A stretch of DNA of 5,982 nucleotides from Clostridia bacterium (GTDB lineage Bacteria; Bacillota; Clostridia; Christensenellales; Borkfalkiaceae): the NCBI GenBank assembly GCA_017457345.1, contig JAFTHR010000195.1:1-5982 (forward strand), written 5' to 3'. Position 1 is the stretch's first letter; the number at the start of each line of letters is the position of its first letter. The notes under the pieces are model-generated. The model was given only the letters and a program-made list of their open reading frames with translations, had not been told where the DNA came from and did not search any database. Positions 1-5,111 of this stretch are shown here, piece by piece. Both the position numbers and the translations under genes were made by a program.

Positions 1-256
1 CTGCTTCTTTCGTGAAATAACTCATAGGGATTAACAGGGGGAAATACGCGTTTTCTACCCCTTGTTTATGAAAGCGTTGATTCATTTGATTTTGGATATT
101 TTCCCAAATTGCATAGCCGTAAGGGCGGATGACCATTGTGCCTTTTACCGGACCGTAATCAACGAGTTTCGTTTTGAGCACAACGTCTGTATACCATTGC
201 GGGAAATTTTCTTCAATATCCGCAATTTGTTCAACGAATTGAGTTTCTTTAGCCAT
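1..256 (-). CDS. proS: Prolyl-tRNA synthetase, N-terminal 85 residues (3' end cut by window)
   Basis: Class II aminoacyl-tRNA synthetase that charges tRNA-Pro with proline in the cytoplasm. Only codons 1-85 are present; the gene runs off the left edge. The frame was translated by hand from the ATG at 256-254. The N-terminus carries QWYTDVVLKTKLVDYGPVKG (residues 20-39), followed by a segment with VIRPYGYAIWENIQ and then YFPLLIP (71-77). This is the signature start of the archaeal/eukaryotic-like (short, roughly 480-residue) ProRS found in many Clostridia, rather than the longer E. coli type with an editing insertion. The proline-binding and ATP motifs 2 and 3 are not in view, so activity cannot be judged. 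A GAGGTG Shine-Dalgarno sits 5 nt before the ATG, and the gene has its own promoter 50 bp upstream, so it is transcribed separately from trpS. Confidence 0.93.
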   Translation of the reverse strand, partial: MAKETQFVEQIADIEENFPQWYTDVVLKTKLVDYGPVKGTMVIRPYGYAIWENIQNQMNQRFHKQGVENAYFPLLIPMSYFTKEA

Positions 257-261
257 AAAAA

Positions 262-267
262 CACCTC
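262..267 (-). promoter_or_regulatory. Ribosome binding site of proS
   Basis: On the minus strand this reads GAGGTG, 5 nt before the ATG at 256. It fixes the proS start. It matches the anti-Shine-Dalgarno less well than the AAGGAG sites of trpS, pyrE and mgtC, but is still strong. Confidence 0.8.
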
Positions 268-284
268 GGTTTTAAGATAGTTCT

Positions 285-313
285 ATTATACCGCAACCAA
301 CTTGATTTTTCAA
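285..313 (-). promoter_or_regulatory. Sigma-A-type promoter of proS
   Basis: On the minus strand a TTGAAA -35 box (313-308) is followed after exactly 17 bp by a perfect TATAAT -10 box (290-285). Transcription would start near 278, giving a leader of only about 20 nt before the proS ATG. That is too short for a T-box riboswitch, a frequent way of controlling aminoacyl-tRNA synthetase genes in Bacillota, so no tRNA-sensing leader is present here. The promoter lies just after the trpS terminator, which separates the two transcription units. Confidence 0.85.
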
Positions 314-367
314 CCGTTTTTCACGCCTTTTCTTCGCTTTTACAAGTTTTTTTCTACGAAAACAAGT

Positions 368-402
368 AAAAACGCGCCCTGCTACCTGCAAAACGCGTTT
401 TT
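368..402 (-). terminator. Intrinsic terminator after trpS
   Basis: The arms 402-394 and 376-368 are perfect complements: AAAAACGCG and CGCGTTTTT on the minus strand, with a 17-nt loop. The descending arm ends in five U residues, and the transcript continues ACTTGTTTTC. It starts 20 nt after the trpS stop codon, where a factor-independent terminator is expected. The G+C core is short (4 bp) and the loop is long, so efficiency may be moderate. Because both arms carry A/T runs, the structure is nearly symmetric and could also act on the plus strand. Confidence 0.75.
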
Positions 403-422
403 CGTTCTATTCTCTTTTCGTT

Positions 423-1469
423 TTATTCGGCAAAATAATTTATTTTCATTGCCTTTTTCACTTCCGCAAGCGTTTGCGCCGCCACTTCTTTGGCTTGCGC
501 GCTGCCTTTTTTAAGCATCTCCCACACCGCGTTCAAATCCTTTGCGTACTCTTCTCTTCTTGCACGGATCGGCGCAAGCGTTTCTTGCATTACGGCGTTC
601 AGGAATTTCTTTACTTTCATATCTCCTAACCCGCCGCGTTCATAGTGCGCTTTCATTTCGTCTAAACACGAATACTCGGGCAAATACGCCGCAAAATGTT
701 CGTTGGTCGAGAAAGCGTCAAGATAGATAAACGTGGGGTTATCTTTGGTATTACCAGGGTCGGTCACCTTTAAGTGATTTGGATCGGTATACATCCCCAT
801 TACCTTGCGCTTAATCTCTTCTTCGCTATCCGCAAGATAAATGCAGTTGCCGAGCGATTTGCTCATTTTCGCCATACCGTCAGTCCCCGGTAAACGCAAG
901 CAAGAACGGTTTTCCGGAAGCACCGCTTTCGGCTCTACCAGCGTTTCGCCGTATAACCCGTTGAAACTACGCACGATTTCGCGCGCCTGCTCCAACATAG
1001 GCAACTGATCTTCGCCTACGGGCACGGTGTCCGCTTTGAAGGCCGTGATATCCGCCGTTTGGGATACGGGATAGGTTAAAAAGCCCATAGGGATAGATGC
1101 GCCAAACCCCTTTTGTTTGATCTCCGTTTTCACCGTTGGATTGCGCTCTAAGCGCGCCAACGTGACAAGGTTCATATAAAAGAAGGTGAGTTCGGTGAGT
1201 TCCGACACGTGCGATTGAATAAAGATGGTGCTCTTATTCGGATCAAGACCGCACGCTAAATAGTCCAACGCAACTTCCGTAATGTTGGCACGGACTTTTT
1301 CGGGATTATCGAAATTATCCGTCAACGCTTGTGCATCGGCAATCATAATATAGATTTTTTCGTATTTACCGCTATTTTGCAATTCCACGCGGCGTTTGAG
1401 CGAGCCTACGTAGTGCCCGATATGCAGTTTCCCCGTAGGTCTATCGCCCGTTAAAATTACGTTCTTCAT
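423..1469 (-). CDS. trpS: Tryptophanyl-tRNA synthetase
   Basis: Class I aminoacyl-tRNA synthetase that activates tryptophan with ATP and charges tRNA-Trp in the cytoplasm, normally as a homodimer. The 348-residue protein is complete and about the usual family length (330-350). The class I HIGH signature is HIGH at residues 16-19 (context GDRPTGKLHIGHYVG) and the KMSKS loop is at 201-205. The TrpRS-specific middle is clear: PVSQTADI (134-141), whose Asp140 likely corresponds to the residue that reads the indole ring, and VGEDQ (151-155). The Rossmann catalytic domain covers roughly residues 1-200 and the helical C-terminal part the rest. An AAGGAG Shine-Dalgarno precedes the ATG and overlaps the galM stop codon. 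The 9-nt gap indicates one mRNA with galM and probable translational coupling. No T-box or trp attenuator has room to exist directly upstream. All catalytic signatures are intact. Confidence 0.97.
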   Translation of the reverse strand: MKNVILTGDRPTGKLHIGHYVGSLKRRVELQNSGKYEKIYIMIADAQALTDNFDNPEKVRANITEVALDYLACGLDPNKSTIFIQSHVSELTELTFFYMNLVTLARLERNPTVKTEIKQKGFGASIPMGFLTYPVSQTADITAFKADTVPVGEDQLPMLEQAREIVRSFNGLYGETLVEPKAVLPENRSCLRLPGTDGMAKMSKSLGNCIYLADSEEEIKRKVMGMYTDPNHLKVTDPGNTKDNPTFIYLDAFSTNEHFAAYLPEYSCLDEMKAHYERGGLGDMKVKKFLNAVMQETLAPIRARREEYAKDLNAVWEMLKKGSAQAKEVAAQTLAEVKKAMKINYFAE

Positions 1470-1474
1470 ATTTT

Positions 1475-1480
1475 CTCCTT
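1475..1480 (-). promoter_or_regulatory. Ribosome binding site of trpS overlapping the galM stop codon
   Basis: The minus strand reads AAGGAG with 5 nt to the trpS ATG. Its first two bases are the last two of the galM TAA stop codon (1481-1479). Ribosomes finishing galM end on the trpS initiation site, which suggests translational coupling and explains how trpS can lack its own leader. Confidence 0.85.
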
Positions 1481-2543
1481 ATTTGCGAACGCCGAATTCG
1501 TACACCGCAGTAAAACGGTATTCTTGCCCTGCTTCGTAAATAGACGAGCCGTATTCGGCGTATGCAGGCACGTTCACGTTGTTCGGGATGGCTTGCGTTT
1601 CTAAACAGAGCGCGCCGCATCTCCCGTATTTTTGACCTTTTTTACCCACTTGATCAAGCCCGTTGCCTGCGTATAATTGCACGGCGGGCATATCGGTGTA
1701 GCACTTCATTTCCACGCCGCTCTTTTCGCTGTATAACACGGCGTACGGCAACGATTTATCGCGGTTTTTGTCAAAGACAAAACAATGGTCGAATCCACCG
1801 CCGTAAGCAAGATCGGTATCTCTCGTTCTCTGCGTGTCGCCAACGCCAACTTTCACGGGAGAAGTGAAATCGAACGGCGTACCTTTCACGCATTTAAATT
1901 CCCCGTGCGGGATGAGCGTTTCATCCGTAGGCACGTAGTACGGAGCGGCAATTTGGAGTTCGTGATCCAAAATGCTATCCCCGCCGTCTAAGTTAAAATA
2001 GGCGTGGTTGGTGAGATTGATCGCCGTCTTTTTATCGCTTACCGCGCGGTAGGCAATGGAAAGTTTTCCACCTACGAACGAATAGACAACTTCCACGTTT
2101 AAGTTCCCGGGATAGTTCTCTTCGCCGTCGGGAGAAAGAATGGAAAGGGAAAGGCACTCGTTGCCTTGTCCGTCGTTTACGATCTCCGTCTTCCAAATCT
2201 TTTTATCAAACCCTACTTTTCCGCCGTGCAAATGATTGCCCCTATCGTTCAAGTACAGGTCGTACGTTTTTCCGTCAATCGTAAGTTTGCCCTTTTCAAT
2301 GCGGTTGCCAAAACGGCCGATCAACGCGTTTAAGTAGCCGCCGTTGTTTTCATACCCCTGCACGGTATCGTAGCCGTACAAAACGTCCGTTAAGCCGCCT
2401 TGCGCGTTCTTTACCACAATCTCTTGTAAAATCCCACCGTAATCGAGTACGGTAGCGTAGTTTTCGCCGTCTTGCAACGTAAACGCGTACACGGTATCGC
2501 CATTTTTCGTTTTTCCAAAGACTTTTTTGATGATTTTCGTCAT
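1479..2543 (-). CDS. galM: Aldose 1-epimerase (galactose mutarotase)
   Basis: Interconverts the alpha and beta anomers of glucose, galactose and related aldoses; cytoplasmic, since no signal peptide is present. The 354-residue protein has the full GalM length and the expected beta-sandwich motifs in order: GRFGNRI (76-82, sugar-binding Arg81), NHLHGG (103-108, His106), NLTNHAYFNL (176-185) with the catalytic acid His180, the FDH motif (251-253), and LETQ (314-317) with the catalytic base Glu315. Residue roles are assigned by analogy with the well-studied Lactococcus lactis enzyme. The start is supported by GGAAGGTGAT just before the ATG and by a consensus promoter 36 bp upstream. It is the first gene of a two-gene unit with trpS; no other galactose (Leloir) gene is in the window, so it probably serves general sugar metabolism. 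True substrate preference cannot be read from the sequence. Confidence 0.95.
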   Translation of the reverse strand: MTKIIKKVFGKTKNGDTVYAFTLQDGENYATVLDYGGILQEIVVKNAQGGLTDVLYGYDTVQGYENNGGYLNALIGRFGNRIEKGKLTIDGKTYDLYLNDRGNHLHGGKVGFDKKIWKTEIVNDGQGNECLSLSILSPDGEENYPGNLNVEVVYSFVGGKLSIAYRAVSDKKTAINLTNHAYFNLDGGDSILDHELQIAAPYYVPTDETLIPHGEFKCVKGTPFDFTSPVKVGVGDTQRTRDTDLAYGGGFDHCFVFDKNRDKSLPYAVLYSEKSGVEMKCYTDMPAVQLYAGNGLDQVGKKGQKYGRCGALCLETQAIPNNVNVPAYAEYGSSIYEAGQEYRFTAVYEFGVRK

Positions 2544-2546
2544 TTG

Positions 2547-2556
2547 ATCACCTTCC
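2547..2556 (-). promoter_or_regulatory. Ribosome binding site of galM
   Basis: On the minus strand GGAAGGTGAT lies 3 nt before the ATG at 2543, with core AAGGTG at the usual spacing. It supports the chosen galM start. Confidence 0.75.
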
Positions 2557-2578
2557 GTTTTTTCTAATTATCGTCAGT

Positions 2579-2607
2579 ATTATATCACTTTCTTCCCCGT
2601 TTGTAAA
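2579..2607 (-). promoter_or_regulatory. Sigma-A-type promoter of galM-trpS
   Basis: On the minus strand TTTACA (-35, 2607-2602) and a perfect TATAAT (-10, 2584-2579) are separated by exactly 17 bp. The start point should be near 2572, leaving a leader of about 28 nt, too short for a T-box. This is the only convincing promoter for both galM and trpS. The -35 box lies wholly inside the inverted repeat at 2597-2617, which suggests the promoter can be blocked by a bound regulator. Confidence 0.85.
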
Positions 2608-2617
2608 TAGCAAACGG
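2597..2617. repeat. Perfect 7-bp inverted repeat covering the galM -35 box (candidate operator, or plus-strand terminator)
   Basis: The arms CCGTTTG (2597-2603) and CAAACGG (2611-2617) are perfect complements separated by 7 nt. On the plus strand the second arm is followed directly by seven T residues (2618-2624), which looks like an intrinsic terminator for plus-strand transcription. On the minus strand, the coding direction of galM, no T-run follows, so it is not a terminator for pyrE readthrough. The dyad centre falls at the galM -35 hexamer, so a repressor-binding operator is the other reading. Both roles are inferred; the repeat itself is directly visible. Confidence 0.6.
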
Positions 2618-2639
2618 TTTTTTTACGCAAAATGTTTTT

Positions 2640-2783
2640 ATGAAAAAAAATCTTTTACCTTTATGCACTTTGCTCTTTATCGGCTTTTTATGCTTTTTGC
2701 TCGGCAAAACCACGAGCACAATCGGCTCTCTTCCTTTAACGAATTTACCCGCCGTGCCCGCCTTTTTAAACCGACTTTTTTAG
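2640..2783 (+). CDS. Possible 47-residue hydrophobic small protein (uncertain)
   Basis: An ATG at 2640 opens a 47-codon frame that ends at TAG 2781-2783, overlapping the last 4 nt of pyrE on the opposite strand. The product starts MKKNLLPLCT, has a hydrophobic stretch over residues 5-22 (LLFIGFLCFLLG included), and ends in a polar, Pro-containing tail finishing AFLNRLF. A charged N-terminus with one hydrophobic helix suits a small membrane protein or a signal-anchor. Against it: no Shine-Dalgarno is visible in the 20 nt before the ATG, no good plus-strand promoter is seen, a terminator-like hairpin lies just upstream, it is the only plus-strand candidate here, and T-rich DNA gives hydrophobic translations by chance. 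I recognise no family. It may well be spurious. Confidence 0.2.
   Translation: MKKNLLPLCTLLFIGFLCFLLGKTTSTIGSLPLTNLPAVPAFLNRLF
2660..2702. repeat. Imperfect 16-nt direct repeat
   Basis: TTTATGCACTTTGCTC (2660-2675) and TTTATGCTTTTTGCTC (2687-2702) differ at 2 of 16 positions and are offset by 27 nt. The offset is 9 codons, so within the possible small ORF the copies encode LCTLL and LCFLL in the same frame. The DNA is T-rich, so slippage or chance is also possible. It lies in the untranslated region after pyrE. Confidence 0.45.
2698..2718. repeat. Small inverted repeat in the pyrE 3' region
   Basis: TGCTCG (2698-2703) and CGAGCA (2713-2718) form a 6-bp stem with a 9-nt loop. On the minus strand the stem is followed by AAAAAG rather than a U-run, so it is not a standard intrinsic terminator for the pyr operon. 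A run of eight T on the minus strand (2650-2643) comes about 48 nt later without a stem of its own. I see no convincing terminator anywhere between pyrE and the galM promoter. Confidence 0.3.
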
Positions 2784-3445
2784 CCGTTTACGCCGTACAA
2801 ACTGCGGTAAGCGTACATTGCTTCTAAATGCTCTTTGCCTTCGATAACGCCCGTTTCAATCGCCGAAATAATGTTGTTCATATTCACCACGGAATATACT
2901 TTCACGCCGAATTCTTTGAACGCTTCGTTTACGGCGGAATCATCACTCGTCAACCCTTTTTCCATACGGTCTACGGAGATGATCATCCCCACCACGTTTA
3001 CGTTTGCAGCCGCTTGCAATTTAGGAAGAATTTCACGCAAGGCTTTGCCGGACGTCATAACGTCTTCAATGATAACCACCTTTTCTCCGTCTAACAGTTG
3101 TTTCCCAACGAACAAACCACCTTCGCCGTGGTCCTTCACTTCCTTTCTATCAAAGCAGTAGTTCCATTCTTCCCCGTGCTTTTCGGAAAGGGCAATCGCC
3201 GTTGCTACCGAAAGGGGAATCCCCTTATAAGCAGGCCCTACGAGCGTTTCGCCTTCAATACCGTTGTTTTTAATACAAGCGGCGTAGTATTCGCCAAGTT
3301 TTGCAAGTTGTTTGCCCGTTTTGTAGTTGCCCGTGTTGATAAAGTAAGGGGCTTTTCTGCCGCTTTTTAACGTGAATTCACCAAACTTTAACACACCGTT
3401 TCCCACCATGAAACGGATGAACTCTTCCTTATAAGTTAACGCCAT
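2780..3445 (-). CDS. pyrE: Orotate phosphoribosyltransferase
   Basis: Transfers the phosphoribosyl group of PRPP to orotate, giving OMP, the fifth step of de novo UMP synthesis; a cytoplasmic dimer using Mg2+. The 221-residue protein is full length (family about 210-225). The orotate/PRPP contacts are visible: FTLKSGRKAPYFIN (24-37), the flexible catalytic loop FDRKEVKDHGEGG (98-110) with Arg100, Lys101, Lys104 and His106, and the PRPP loop VVIIEDVMTSGKA (123-135), in which the first of the usual two acidic residues is Glu127 rather than Asp, a common variant. The ATG at 3445 is preceded by AAAGGAG 7 nt away. It is the last gene of the pyr operon, 18 nt after the MgtC-like gene. PyrE supplies the substrate of PyrF, encoded at the far end of the visible operon. 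Confidence 0.97.
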   Translation of the reverse strand: MALTYKEEFIRFMVGNGVLKFGEFTLKSGRKAPYFINTGNYKTGKQLAKLGEYYAACIKNNGIEGETLVGPAYKGIPLSVATAIALSEKHGEEWNYCFDRKEVKDHGEGGLFVGKQLLDGEKVVIIEDVMTSGKALREILPKLQAAANVNVVGMIISVDRMEKGLTSDDSAVNEAFKEFGVKVYSVVNMNNIISAIETGVIEGKEHLEAMYAYRSLYGVNG

Positions 3446-3452
3446 AATTTTT

Positions 3453-3459
3453 CTCCTTT
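3453..3459 (-). promoter_or_regulatory. Ribosome binding site of pyrE
   Basis: AAAGGAG on the minus strand, 7 nt before the pyrE ATG, inside the 18-nt gap after the MgtC-like stop codon. It fixes the pyrE start and indicates cotranscription with the preceding gene. Confidence 0.85.
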
Positions 3460-3463
3460 ACCG

Positions 3464-4120
3464 TTAATCGTTATCACACCGCTCAATAGAACAAATGAAC
3501 GGATTTTCGTACATAATTTTGTTAAGGCGCGAAGAAGGCAATTCTTCTTCGGTATTTAACGTTGCGCTATAAAGCACCTTGTCTTCCGTTCGCGTGATGA
3601 CCAAATGATTGAAACGATCCGCGCCGAACAGTTCTTTAACTCTATCGTTTTCATCTTCCGTTTGATAAAACTCTATTTTAACGGAATATACCGGCTTTGT
3701 GCGGAATATGGAAAATTTCGTATGCAACAAAAGTTGCACGCCGATCATAATCGCCGTTGCGCCGATTGCAATCACGTACAATCCGCCGCCGCAAGCCATC
3801 CCAACGCCTGCCGTTGCCCACACGCCTGCCGCCGTGGTTAAGCCGCGAACTTCGTGCTTTTTATACACGATAATCCCCGCGCCTAAAAAGCCGACGCCCG
3901 TCACGATTTGTGCGGCAACCCGTGCGGTATCCGCACCGTCGCCAAAGGCGTACTTTGAAACGACCATCATAAGCGCCGCACCCACGCAAACGACCGTGTG
4001 CGTGCGAATCCCCGCTTCTTTTGAACGAATTTTTCTCTCAAACCCGATAAACGCGCCGAGAATTACCGATAAGAGCAAGTCGATAAGGATTCTAGCCTCA
4101 AATAAAATCTCTTCCCACAT
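3464..4120 (-). CDS. MgtC/SapB-family membrane protein inside the pyr operon
   Basis: Integral membrane protein of the MgtC/SapB family (218 residues, typical length). The hydrophobic N-terminal part carries family motifs: LLLSVILGAFIGFERK (15-30), GIRTHTVVCVGAAL (37-50), a glycine-rich segment around TGVGFLGAGII (74-84), and RGLTTAAGVWATAGVGMA (92-109), followed by another hydrophobic stretch to about 132. I count four to five membrane segments. Residues about 143-218 are a soluble C-terminal domain, as in most members. Salmonella MgtC acts in low-Mg2+ survival and modulates the F1Fo ATP synthase, but most bacterial members have no known function, so none is assigned here. AAGGAGAG lies 4 nt before the ATG. 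The gene sits between pyrD (59 nt) and pyrE (18 nt) in the same direction, so it is very likely cotranscribed with the UMP pathway genes. No truncation or frameshift is seen. Confidence 0.9.
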   Translation of the reverse strand: MWEEILFEARILIDLLLSVILGAFIGFERKIRSKEAGIRTHTVVCVGAALMMVVSKYAFGDGADTARVAAQIVTGVGFLGAGIIVYKKHEVRGLTTAAGVWATAGVGMACGGGLYVIAIGATAIMIGVQLLLHTKFSIFRTKPVYSVKIEFYQTEDENDRVKELFGADRFNHLVITRTEDKVLYSATLNTEEELPSSRLNKIMYENPFICSIERCDND

Positions 4121-4124
4121 AGTT

Positions 4125-4132
4125 CTCTCCTT
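4125..4132 (-). promoter_or_regulatory. Ribosome binding site of the MgtC-like gene
   Basis: AAGGAGAG on the minus strand, 4 nt before the ATG at 4120. It is a near-perfect Shine-Dalgarno that decides this start and implies efficient translation of the membrane protein. Confidence 0.8.
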
Positions 4133-4149
4133 TTTTGCTTTTATGCGAC

Positions 4150-4155
4150 ATTATA
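4150..4155 (-). promoter_or_regulatory. Possible internal promoter (-10 box only) before the MgtC-like gene
   Basis: A perfect TATAAT on the minus strand (4155-4150) lies in the 59-nt gap between pyrD and the MgtC-like gene, 29 nt before the start codon. The hexamer at the right distance for a -35 box (4178-4173) reads TGGTAA, a weak match, and there is no TG extension. It may let the last two genes be transcribed separately, but one box in AT-rich DNA is thin evidence. Confidence 0.3.
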
Positions 4156-4179
4156 TGAAGAAACCGTGCAATTTACCAC

Positions 4180-5097
4180 TTATTTGCCGTTCATTTGCAA
4201 CGTGCCTACAAGTTCCGCCACGGAAGCAACGCCGTGTGAATCGCACCACGCGTTCAACCCGCTTATAATTTTCGGCATTGCATACGGATCGGTAAAGTTC
4301 GCCGTGCCCACTTGCACCGCCGTTGCACCCGCCATTAAGAACTCGATAGCGTCTTCCGCGCAAGTGATGCCGCCCATCCCGATTACGGGGATTTTTACGG
4401 CGTTTGCCACTTCGTATACCATACGCACGGCGATCGGTTTAATGCCTGCGCCCGATACACCGCCCGTATTGTTTGCAATAATGGGGCGGCGTTTTTCTAT
4501 GTCAATCGCCATACCCGTGAAGGTGTTTACGAGCGAAACGCAATCCGCCCCGCCGTTTTCCGCCGCTCTTGCGTTTACGGCAATGTTTTCCACGTTCGGC
4601 GAAAGTTTCACGATAAGCGGCGTTTTCTTCAAGCCTTTCTTGGCTTGTACCGTCACCGCTTCTACCGTTTCAGGTTTGATGCCGAACGCCATGCCGCCAC
4701 TCTTTACGTTAGGGCAGGAAATGTTGAGTTCAATCATATCTACCAAACCGTCTAACCGAGCGCAAATGGCTTGATAGTCCTCCAACGTTTGCCCGGCAAC
4801 GTTCGCAATTACGCAGGTGCCCGTGCTTTTGAGCCACGCCAAATCTTCCGCAATAAAATGCTCCACGCCAGGGTTTTGCAAACCCACCGCATTCAAAATA
4901 ACGCCGCGCGATTCCGCAATACGGGGAACGGGATTACCTAAACGGGGTTGGAGCGTCATCCCTTTCGTGGATACGCCGCCGATCGTGCCGATATCGTAAA
5001 GTTCGTTAAATTCCCGACCGAACCCGAACGTGCCTGAAGCGGCAATCACAGGGTTCTTTAAAGATACGCCGCAAAGATTTACCGATAAATTAGCCAT
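4180..5097 (-). CDS. pyrD: Dihydroorotate dehydrogenase B, catalytic subunit (class 1B)
   Basis: FMN-containing TIM-barrel enzyme that oxidises dihydroorotate to orotate, the fourth step of UMP synthesis. With PyrK it forms the NAD-linked heterotetramer of Gram-positive bacteria. The 305-residue length is typical. Seen in the sequence: ASGTFGFG (20-27), STKGMT (43-48) with Lys45 near the FMN, NAVGLQNPG (69-77), NISCPNVKSGG (125-135) with the catalytic base Cys128, VKLSPN (163-168) with Lys164, VNTF (190-193) and the FMN phosphate sites GMGGI (240-244) and VGTA (263-266). Cysteine as catalytic base is the class 1 mark; class 2 enzymes use serine and carry a membrane-anchoring N-terminal extension that is absent here. 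AAAGGAAG overlaps the pyrK stop codon and the gap is only 12 nt, consistent with coupled production of the two subunits. Confidence 0.97.
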   Translation of the reverse strand: MANLSVNLCGVSLKNPVIAASGTFGFGREFNELYDIGTIGGVSTKGMTLQPRLGNPVPRIAESRGVILNAVGLQNPGVEHFIAEDLAWLKSTGTCVIANVAGQTLEDYQAICARLDGLVDMIELNISCPNVKSGGMAFGIKPETVEAVTVQAKKGLKKTPLIVKLSPNVENIAVNARAAENGGADCVSLVNTFTGMAIDIEKRRPIIANNTGGVSGAGIKPIAVRMVYEVANAVKIPVIGMGGITCAEDAIEFLMAGATAVQVGTANFTDPYAMPKIISGLNAWCDSHGVASVAELVGTLQMNGK

Positions 5098-5103
5098 ACT
5101 TTT

Positions 5104-5111
5104 CTTCCTTT
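5104..5111 (-). promoter_or_regulatory. Ribosome binding site of pyrD overlapping the pyrK stop codon
   Basis: AAAGGAAG on the minus strand, 6 nt before the pyrD ATG. Its first two bases fall in the pyrK TAA stop (5112-5110), so termination on pyrK places ribosomes at the pyrD start. This fits balanced synthesis of two subunits of one complex. Confidence 0.75.

Noticed and set aside
302..514. 70-codon plus-strand frame over the trpS end and terminator
   Set aside because: The Phe-rich translation comes from T-rich intergenic DNA, then runs antisense through trpS. No ribosome binding site, and it crosses a terminator hairpin.
1562..1867. 101-codon plus-strand frame inside galM
   Set aside because: It is antisense to the intact GalM catalytic region, with an Arg/Cys-rich translation typical of a shadow frame.
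2544..2578. T-box or other riboswitch ahead of galM-trpS
   Set aside because: The leader from the predicted start to the ATG is only about 28 nt, too short for a T-box specifier stem and antiterminator.
3699..4268. 189-codon plus-strand open frame
   Set aside because: It lies opposite the MgtC-like gene and the end of pyrD, both certain from family motifs. Its translation is Pro/Thr/Ala-rich without motifs, and no ribosome binding site was seen. It is an antisense shadow.
4151..4363. 70-codon minus-strand frame overlapping the pyrD 3' end
   Set aside because: It is an alternative frame within pyrD with an Arg/Gly-rich translation, no motif, and no Shine-Dalgarno suited to its start.
4166..4774. 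202-codon plus-strand open frame
   Set aside because: It is antisense to pyrD, whose FMN and catalytic motifs are intact in the minus frame. Codon bias of the real gene leaves this frame open by chance.
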